Shown here: positions 59,236-64,000 of the stretch, piece after piece
Position numbering within the stretch: the stretch's first letter is position 1
Layout: each line of letters opens with the position of its first letter
Source: Streptomyces sp. NBC_01296
GTDB lineage: Bacteria; Actinomycetota; Actinomycetes; Streptomycetales; Streptomycetaceae
Direction: 5' to 3'
Assembly (NCBI RefSeq): GCF_035984415.1
Contig: NZ_CP130720.1
Span: 7,812,001-7,876,000, forward strand
Length of the DNA stretch: 64,000 nt
Notes under the pieces: model-generated
Told to the model about the DNA's origin: nothing
The model's input: only the letters and a program-made list of their open reading frames with translations
Databases searched by the model: none
Position numbers and translations under genes: made by a program

Positions 59236-60018
59236 TCATGGCCTCCGGCCGCCCTGGAGCACCGCTTCGATTTCGCCCGCGACATCGCCTCGGCCGAGCT
59301 GCGCCGTGTGGAAGTCCTCCGTGCGCGGCATGCGGAGGACCAGTTCGTAGCCCACGTCGACGCGCACCCGCCCGGAGCGCAGTACGAAGTCGTAGGCGTG
59401 TCCGCCGCGGGTGCGGCAGCTGGAGAGGAAGTGCAAGTGGTATCCGGCGGCGGCCACCCCGAGCAGGTGGGTGGGGCTGCGGAAACCGACGATGGTCCCG
59501 TGCAGGTCGGTGTGGGTGGAGATGATCTGCCCCGCCACCGCGTCGATCAGCCGGGGGTAGGGGCGGTGCTGCTCGGGGAGCATGCGGGTGACCATGTGGT
59601 CGAAGTGCCCGTCGACGCGCACTGCGTAGAACATGTTGGGGCTCGGCAGCCAGGTGTCGATCACCGCGCGCAGCCCTGTGGCGTCGACCGGCTCGGTCGT
59701 CCGCCAGTCGTACTCGCCGTGGAAGTAGGTCACCGCCGCGAGGGGCGTTCGCGTGGCCAGGTCGGCTTCGCCGGCCGTTGCGTCGGCGCGTAATCGATAG
59801 CACCGCCCGTCGAGGACGATCATCTCGCCGTCGAGCCGGTCGAAGGTCCCGATGCCGAAGTCGCCGTGGCGGCAGAGCTCGGCGATGGTCGTCGTGCCTT
59901 CGTAGACGCCTTCGAACATGGCCGTCATGGTCGAGGCCTGGAAGATTCGCCCTCGGGGCGGTGAGGGCGATCCCTGTTGCCCCTGCGTGTTCCGCGGAGT
60001 CGAGTCCGGTTCCGGCAT
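59236..60018 (-). CDS. alsD: alpha-acetolactate decarboxylase
   Basis: 260 aa. Family segments: VYEGTTTIAELCRHGDFGIGTFDRLDGEMIVLDGRCYRL, TPLAAVTYFHGEYDW, PSPNMFYAVRVDGHFDHMVTRMLPEQHRPYPRLIDA, and the zinc site HLHFLSSCRTRGGHAYDF with the three His ligands (HLH and GGH). It converts acetolactate to acetoin. No acetolactate synthase is adjacent; substrate would come from the general ilvBN pool. The start may be a downstream Met (MTAMFEGVY), since the first 30 residues are of low complexity. Confidence 0.9.
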   Translation of the reverse strand: MPEPDSTPRNTQGQQGSPSPPRGRIFQASTMTAMFEGVYEGTTTIAELCRHGDFGIGTFDRLDGEMIVLDGRCYRLRADATAGEADLATRTPLAAVTYFHGEYDWRTTEPVDATGLRAVIDTWLPSPNMFYAVRVDGHFDHMVTRMLPEQHRPYPRLIDAVAGQIISTHTDLHGTIVGFRSPTHLLGVAAAGYHLHFLSSCRTRGGHAYDFVLRSGRVRVDVGYELVLRMPRTEDFHTAQLGRGDVAGEIEAVLQGGRRP

Positions 60019-60311
60019 GTGCCCCCCTCAGTCCCCGTGCGCATGACGGCCCGGCGGTGACTGCACGACGCTTCCCCTCGCCCCGCCGGACCTGCATCCA
60101 GCAGCACGTTAAGGAGCCGGCGGTGTTGTCACAACGGCGCGCGCGTGGTCGCGCGTCGTGCCCGGCCGGGCACCCGAGCAGCACCCGCCGTCCGGCACCC
60201 CCTTGCGCCCCCGCCCCGTCGCGGTTGTCAGGGAGCAGCACATAGGCCTCAACCCCTCTCCCTGAACCCGACGGGGACCGGCAAATGATGTTCCGCACCT
60301 CAAGGCGCTCG
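60019..60311. other. intergenic region
   Basis: No gene, RNA or clear control site was seen between alsD and the pseudogene; the sequence is GC-rich with only short weak hairpins. Confidence 0.5.
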
Positions 60312-60860
60312 TCAACGCCGGACTCGCCGGCCGAGCGGGGTGAACGTGAACGCCTCGGGAAGCAGTGTGCCGCCGACTCGGGCAGCGAGCAGGGCCGGCT
60401 CGGGGCGGTCGGAGTCGTGGTCGTTCCAGAGGTGCAGGACGAGCAGGGGGTCTTCCGGGTCGGCGGTGACGTAGGCGAGAGCCTTGCTGGTACGAGGGTT
60501 CGGGCCGCCGAAGACAAGGGAAGGCTCGCCGAACGCCGCGCTGACGTCGGACCACGCCCGATCCACTGCGCACTAGGCGGGCAGGGCGTCCCGCATCGAC
60601 CGGTGCTCCGCCTGCGACAGCACGCGGTCGAGGGCGAGCCAACCACGGCGGTGGGCGAACTCGGCGTAGACGGACGCGGTGTGCGTATCGCGGGCCGGGT
60701 CTGTTCCTTCTGCCAGGCTCCGGCGTCCTGTTCGACCACGAGCAGATGGTCCATCAGGAACCAGACGGCAGTGTCGAGGTCGCCGTATACCGCCGGGCGG
60801 CGCAGGACGCTGCCCACCGCGGGCTCCGGCAGGGCGTCGGCCGCGCAGCGGGGAATTCGA
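60312..60860 (-). pseudogene. frameshifted and stop-interrupted remnant of an unknown gene
   Basis: Three stretches of plausible protein follow on the minus strand. First, in one frame: LPEPAVGSVLRRPAVYGDLDTAVWFLMDHLLVVEQDAGAWQKEQTRPAI (about 60840-60690). Then, after a frameshift near 60690, DTHTASVYAEFAHRRGWLALDRVLSQAEHRSMRDALPA up to a TAG at 60573-60575. Then, in the same frame past that stop, VDRAWSDVSAAFGEPSLVFGGPNPRTSKALAYVTADPEDPLLVLHLWNDHDSDRPEPALLAARVGGTLLPEAFTFTPLGRRVRR to 60312. Joined, these would make about 175-180 residues. The protein family is not recognised. It is broken in this strain unless the two lesions are sequencing errors. Confidence 0.6.
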
Positions 60861-60883
60861 TCGGGCGCGGACCTGTGCACATG

Positions 60884-60889
60884 TAGTGT
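60884..60889 (+). promoter_or_regulatory. -10 element upstream of the secreted repeat protein
   Basis: TAGTGT matches TANNNT and lies 44 bp before the chosen GTG, 14 bp before an alternative GTG at 60903. No convincing -35 is seen. Confidence 0.35.
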
Positions 60890-60932
60890 GATCAAGACTT
60901 TTGTGAACAAGTTCAAGAAAATTGGGGGGCCG

Positions 60933-62645
60933 GTGTACCGTCACCGCGTCATGATCTCCGCCGCCGTCGTTGCGGCAGCCGTCGGCTTCGTACCCGCCAC
61001 GGCCCAGGCAGCAGGCCCGTCCGCCGACCACGGCCGGACCTCGACCGCCACATCCCCGGCCGCCACGGCCGGTTCCGCGCAGGAGGCGGCCAAGGAGGCC
61101 GCCGCGAAAGACACCGCAGCGAAGGTCGCCAAGGCCAAGGCCAAGGCCAAGACCAAGGCCACGGCCGGGGCACCGGGGGCGACGGCCGAGTCCGGCGCGT
61201 CGCCGCGCGCGCAGCAGAGCGAGTACTTCGAGGTGGGCATGGGCACGTCCACCTCCTTCGCGCACAGCGTCGGAATGGCGACCTCCGTCGCCACCGACAT
61301 GGCCGACAGCTACGTCCAGTTCGATGTCGACTGGGGTGACGGCGCCACCGACCTGGACTTCGGAAACGCCGAAGCGTTCGTGTACTTCAAGCACAAGTAC
61401 GCCGAGGTCGGCGCCCACAAGATCACCATCAAGGCGACCGACCTGCGCACCAAGACGACCTCCACCGCCACCCAGGACGTCGTCGTGGACGGCTCCGAGT
61501 TCACCCCGCACGCGCCCACCCGGCTGCTGGACACCCGCGACGGCACCGGCACCGGCACCTCGGCCGGCCGCCCCGTCGCCCCCTACACCACGACCCGGGT
61601 GAAGGTCGCCGGCAACGCCGGCATCCCGGCCGGGGTGACGGCCGTGGCCCTGAACATCACCGCCACCAACACCTCGGCGGGCGGGCACATCAGCGCGTAC
61701 GCCTCCGGCAAGCAGCAGCCGACCACCTCGAACGTCAACTTCGCGGCGGGACAGACCGTGCCGAACCTGGCGATCGTGCCGGTCGGAGAGGACGGGTACG
61801 TCGAGCTGGCGAACCGCAGCGAGGGCCCGGTGGACCTGATCGCCGACGTGACGGGCTACTTCAGCCGCTCCGCCGCGGCCGGATACACGTCCGTCAAGCC
61901 GTCCCGGCTGGTCGACACCCGGGAGGGACTGGGCACGGCCAAGGGCCAGGCCGCCGCTCAGAGCACCTTCGGCGTGCAGATCGCCGGTCAGGGCGGGCTG
62001 CCGGCCACGGGCGTCACGGCCGTGGCCCTCAACGTCACGGTGACCGACCCGAAGAGCTCCGGCCATCTGACGGTGTTCCCGGGCGGTCAGCAGGCGCCGT
62101 CGACGTCGAGCGTGAACTTCGCCGCCGGGCAGACGGTCGCCAATGCGGTGATCGTGCCGGTCGGACCGGACGGCAGGATCAACATCCGCAACGGCGCCTG
62201 GAGCCCGACCGACGTGATCGTCGACGTCACCGGCTACTACAGCGCCGACGGCAAGGCCGCCTACCTGCCGGTGGAGCCCAAGCGCCTGCACGACTCGCGG
62301 ACCTTCGCCTTCCCGCTCGCCGGCCAGGACTACCACCACGAGACCCTGTGGACGTCCGGTATGGCGCTCGAGGCCCTCGTCGTGAACACGACGGTCACCA
62401 ACCCGCAGGGCAGCGGGCACCTCTCGGTCGCTCCGGACCCGAACACCACGGACGACTACATCTCCGGAAAATACGTCCGGCCGACCCCGCCGGACTCGTC
62501 CGTCCTGAACTGGACGAAGGGCGCCACCGTCGCGAACCTGGTCCAGGCGAGCACCGGCGGCACCGACGTCGTCGACTTCTGGAACCGGGGCTGGGAGCCG
62601 ACCGACCTGATCGTCGACCTGTTCGGCATGTACGACAAGAACTGA
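60933..62645 (+). CDS. secreted protein with PKD-like domain and three ~120-aa repeats
   Basis: About 570 aa. A signal peptide ends near TAQAAG, then an Ala/Lys-rich linker (KVAKAKAKAKTKATAG). A PKD/Ig-like domain follows (VQFDVDWGDGATDLDFGNAEAFVYFKHKYAEVGAHKITIKATD). Then come three imperfect repeats, each starting R-L-x-D-[TS]-R (TRLLDTRDG; SRLVDTREG; KRLHDSRTF) and the first two holding TAVALNxT, SNVNFAAGQTV or SSVNFAAGQTV, and DVTGYFS or DVTGYYS; the third ends DLFGMYDKN. This repeat type occurs in actinobacterial secreted proteins, sometimes beside peptidases. GTG 60933 follows GGGGGG; GTG 60903 and ATG 60951 are alternatives. Confidence 0.82.
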   Translation: MYRHRVMISAAVVAAAVGFVPATAQAAGPSADHGRTSTATSPAATAGSAQEAAKEAAAKDTAAKVAKAKAKAKTKATAGAPGATAESGASPRAQQSEYFEVGMGTSTSFAHSVGMATSVATDMADSYVQFDVDWGDGATDLDFGNAEAFVYFKHKYAEVGAHKITIKATDLRTKTTSTATQDVVVDGSEFTPHAPTRLLDTRDGTGTGTSAGRPVAPYTTTRVKVAGNAGIPAGVTAVALNITATNTSAGGHISAYASGKQQPTTSNVNFAAGQTVPNLAIVPVGEDGYVELANRSEGPVDLIADVTGYFSRSAAAGYTSVKPSRLVDTREGLGTAKGQAAAQSTFGVQIAGQGGLPATGVTAVALNVTVTDPKSSGHLTVFPGGQQAPSTSSVNFAAGQTVANAVIVPVGPDGRINIRNGAWSPTDVIVDVTGYYSADGKAAYLPVEPKRLHDSRTFAFPLAGQDYHHETLWTSGMALEALVVNTTVTNPQGSGHLSVAPDPNTTDDYISGKYVRPTPPDSSVLNWTKGATVANLVQASTGGTDVVDFWNRGWEPTDLIVDLFGMYDKN

Positions 62646-62651
62646 CGCCCG

Positions 62652-62700
62652 CCCCCGCTCTTTACTGCGGCGCCGTGCGCCGCAGTAAAGAGCGGGGGCA
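62652..62700. terminator. 23-bp bidirectional hairpin terminator
   Basis: A perfect 23-bp inverted repeat (62652-62674 with 62678-62700, loop CGT), the longest of the window, lies between the convergent secreted-protein and chloride-channel genes. Confidence 0.92.
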
Positions 62701-62728
62701 CACCCGGCGAACCCATGCGGTCACAGCA

Positions 62729-64000
62729 CTAGGCCGGCGGGGCGGGTGCGGCGGGCTGGGGTGTGCGGCCCACCGGCGGGACCGGCGGGCCGGGCGGCAG
62801 GAGTTCGGCGGTCACGAACGCCACGACGGCAGCGAGGATCGCCACCGGGATCATCTCGGTGCTGCCCAAGACCAGGACCACGAGCACCACGCTGCTGACC
62901 GGCAGCCGCAACGCGGTCACGGTGGCGGCGGCCATGCCGGCCGCCAGCCCGGCGCCGATGCCCAGGCCGGGCAGCGGCGAGCAGAGGACGCCTGCCGCGG
63001 CGCCGAGGAACAGCGACGGGAAGATGGGGCCGCCGCGCAGGCTGCCCAGGCACAGGGAGAAGGCGGCGCCCTTGCACAGGAGAACGGCGATCAGCGCGCC
63101 CACGCCCCAGGCGTGCGGATCTCCGGCCAGCTGGCCCAGGGTGGTCTGGCCCGAGGAGGCCACGTCCGCAGGAGAGCGGCCGGTGCCCAGGGCATAGGCG
63201 GCGGCGCAGACGCCGGCGCCGAGCGCGCAGAGCACGGTGACGGTCAGGGGCCGTCCGGCGACGCGGACGGACGTCAGCCGGCCGCCGTACTGGATCAGGT
63301 ACACGCCGCAGGCGATGACCACGGCGATGAGGATCGACCAGAGCACGTCACCGGCGTCCAGACGGGGGAACTGCGTGCCCGACTTCAGCTTCAGATCACC
63401 GGTCCCCAGACCGGTCCAGCGGCCGAATCCGGTGAACACGAGCGAGCCGATGCCGCTCGACAGCAGCGCGGGCAGCATGACGGCGAACAGCTGGGGCCCG
63501 CCCACGCCCACGACCTCCATGAGCAGCACCGCGCCGATCAGCGGGTTGCCGAAGATCGTGGCGATCGCCGCGGCGGATCCGGCCGCGCCCAGCAGCGCGG
63601 TGCTCATCGGTGTCTCCGGCGTTCCGGTGAGATGCCGCAGCGCGATCGCCAGTCCGCCGCCCAGCGCGATGAGCGGGGCCTCGGGGCCGAGCGTGGCGCC
63701 GAGCGGCAGGCTGAACACGGCCGCGAGGATCACTCCGGGCAGGGCTGCGGCTCCGGAACCGCCCGGGTGCAGGCCGGACGCGGGGATGTGCCCGCCCGCC
63801 CCGGGGAGACGGGTGACGATCTGCCCGACGCAGAGACCCGATACGAGCAGGAGCGGCAGGGGCCACCACCACGGCGGAGCGTCGTGGCCGAGGGCATGCG
63901 GGAGGTCCACCCAGACCAGGCTCTCCAGTTTCCGGAGCCCGGCGAGGAACCAGAATGCGGCCAGCGAGACCGGGATGCCGATGAGACCGCAGAACACCAG
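62729..64000 (-). CDS. ClC-family chloride channel, C-terminal part (5' end beyond window)
   Basis: At least 423 aa, open to the right edge with no stop. Multi-spanning membrane protein with ClC segments: PGAGGHIPASGLHPGG in the first selectivity region (usual GSGIP is altered), SLPLGATLGPEAPLIALGGGLA (usual GREGP is GPEAP here), FGNPLIGAVLLMEVVG, and the fourth region SLRGGPIFPSLFLGAAAGVL, matching GxFxP. It therefore belongs to a divergent bacterial ClC group. No CBS domain is seen at the C-terminus, which ends in a Pro-rich tail. Whether it is a channel or an H+/Cl- exchanger cannot be told. Confidence 0.88.
   Translation of the reverse strand: MVFCGLIGIPVSLAAFWFLAGLRKLESLVWVDLPHALGHDAPPWWWPLPLLLVSGLCVGQIVTRLPGAGGHIPASGLHPGGSGAAALPGVILAAVFSLPLGATLGPEAPLIALGGGLAIALRHLTGTPETPMSTALLGAAGSAAAIATIFGNPLIGAVLLMEVVGVGGPQLFAVMLPALLSSGIGSLVFTGFGRWTGLGTGDLKLKSGTQFPRLDAGDVLWSILIAVVIACGVYLIQYGGRLTSVRVAGRPLTVTVLCALGAGVCAAAYALGTGRSPADVASSGQTTLGQLAGDPHAWGVGALIAVLLCKGAAFSLCLGSLRGGPIFPSLFLGAAAGVLCSPLPGLGIGAGLAAGMAAATVTALRLPVSSVVLVVLVLGSTEMIPVAILAAVVAFVTAELLPPGPPVPPVGRTPQPAAPAPPA

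Overview
The window is high-GC actinobacterial DNA and almost certainly Streptomyces chromosome. It has strong third-position GC bias, many GTG and TTG starts, ATGA/GTGA stop-start overlaps, TAGNNT-type -10 boxes with apparent leaderless starts, SpoIIE-type phosphatases, an ABATE/CGNR regulator and a complete Kdp system. No rRNA, ordinary tRNA, CRISPR array, insertion sequence or phage structural gene was seen.

Region 1 (1-15349) is a choline/glycine-betaine island. It holds the end of a choline-dehydrogenase-type GMC enzyme, a MetF-like protein, betaine aldehyde dehydrogenase, a ProV-ProW-ProX transporter whose permease is a tandem fusion, a dimethylglycine-oxidase-type flavoprotein and the four sarcosine oxidase subunits (soxB-D-A-G). 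Choline or imported betaine would be stepped down to glycine, with methyl groups passing to tetrahydrofolate. The enzyme for betaine to dimethylglycine is not in the window. Two promoter regions (about 1943-2010 and 7780-7866) carry related GTTGC/GCAAC palindromes and look like one regulon.

Region 2 (15427-27475) has mixed genes: a secreted NPP1-like protein, an ABATE/CGNR regulator, a GNAT, a GAF/PAS/SpoIIE phosphatase, a GAPDH with an N-terminal extension, a MmyB-type regulator divergent from a DHA2 drug exporter, and a secreted hydrolase. The most unusual locus of the window lies here (20179-21227, minus strand). An unrecognised 243-aa protein gene is followed by two tRNA-like RNAs whose halves are circularly permuted: T-arm and 3' acceptor strand come before 5' acceptor strand and D-arm. 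The free ends of each RNA pair as an extension of the anticodon stem.

Region 3 (27476-35441) is a tight five-gene operon: a PaaK-like ligase, an MFS exporter, a GNAT, a LuxE-like acyl-adenylating enzyme and a LuxC reductase fused to a second PaaK-like ligase. It looks like a small uncharacterised pathway that reduces a carboxylic acid to an aldehyde. Region 4 (35652-44342) holds a Roadblock protein, an ArsR regulator with a clear palindromic operator, and a four-gene SWIM, VWA, MoxR-ATPase, DUF5682-like operon, a candidate NTP-dependent conflict or stress system.

Region 5 (44346-55767) holds a lipoprotein, a second GAF/SpoIIE phosphatase, a degraded LRV-repeat fragment and kdpFABC-kdpE-kdpD. 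The kdp operon begins with a 27-aa membrane peptide overlapping kdpF. A second KdpF-like peptide sits before a DUF4118 protein, and a near-identical 22-bp motif lies upstream of both transcripts. Region 6 (56003-64000) has an alpha/beta hydrolase, a methyltransferase, an orphan ATP-synthase-b-like protein, a lipoprotein, acetolactate decarboxylase, a frameshifted pseudogene, a secreted PKD/repeat protein and the 3' part of a ClC chloride channel gene.
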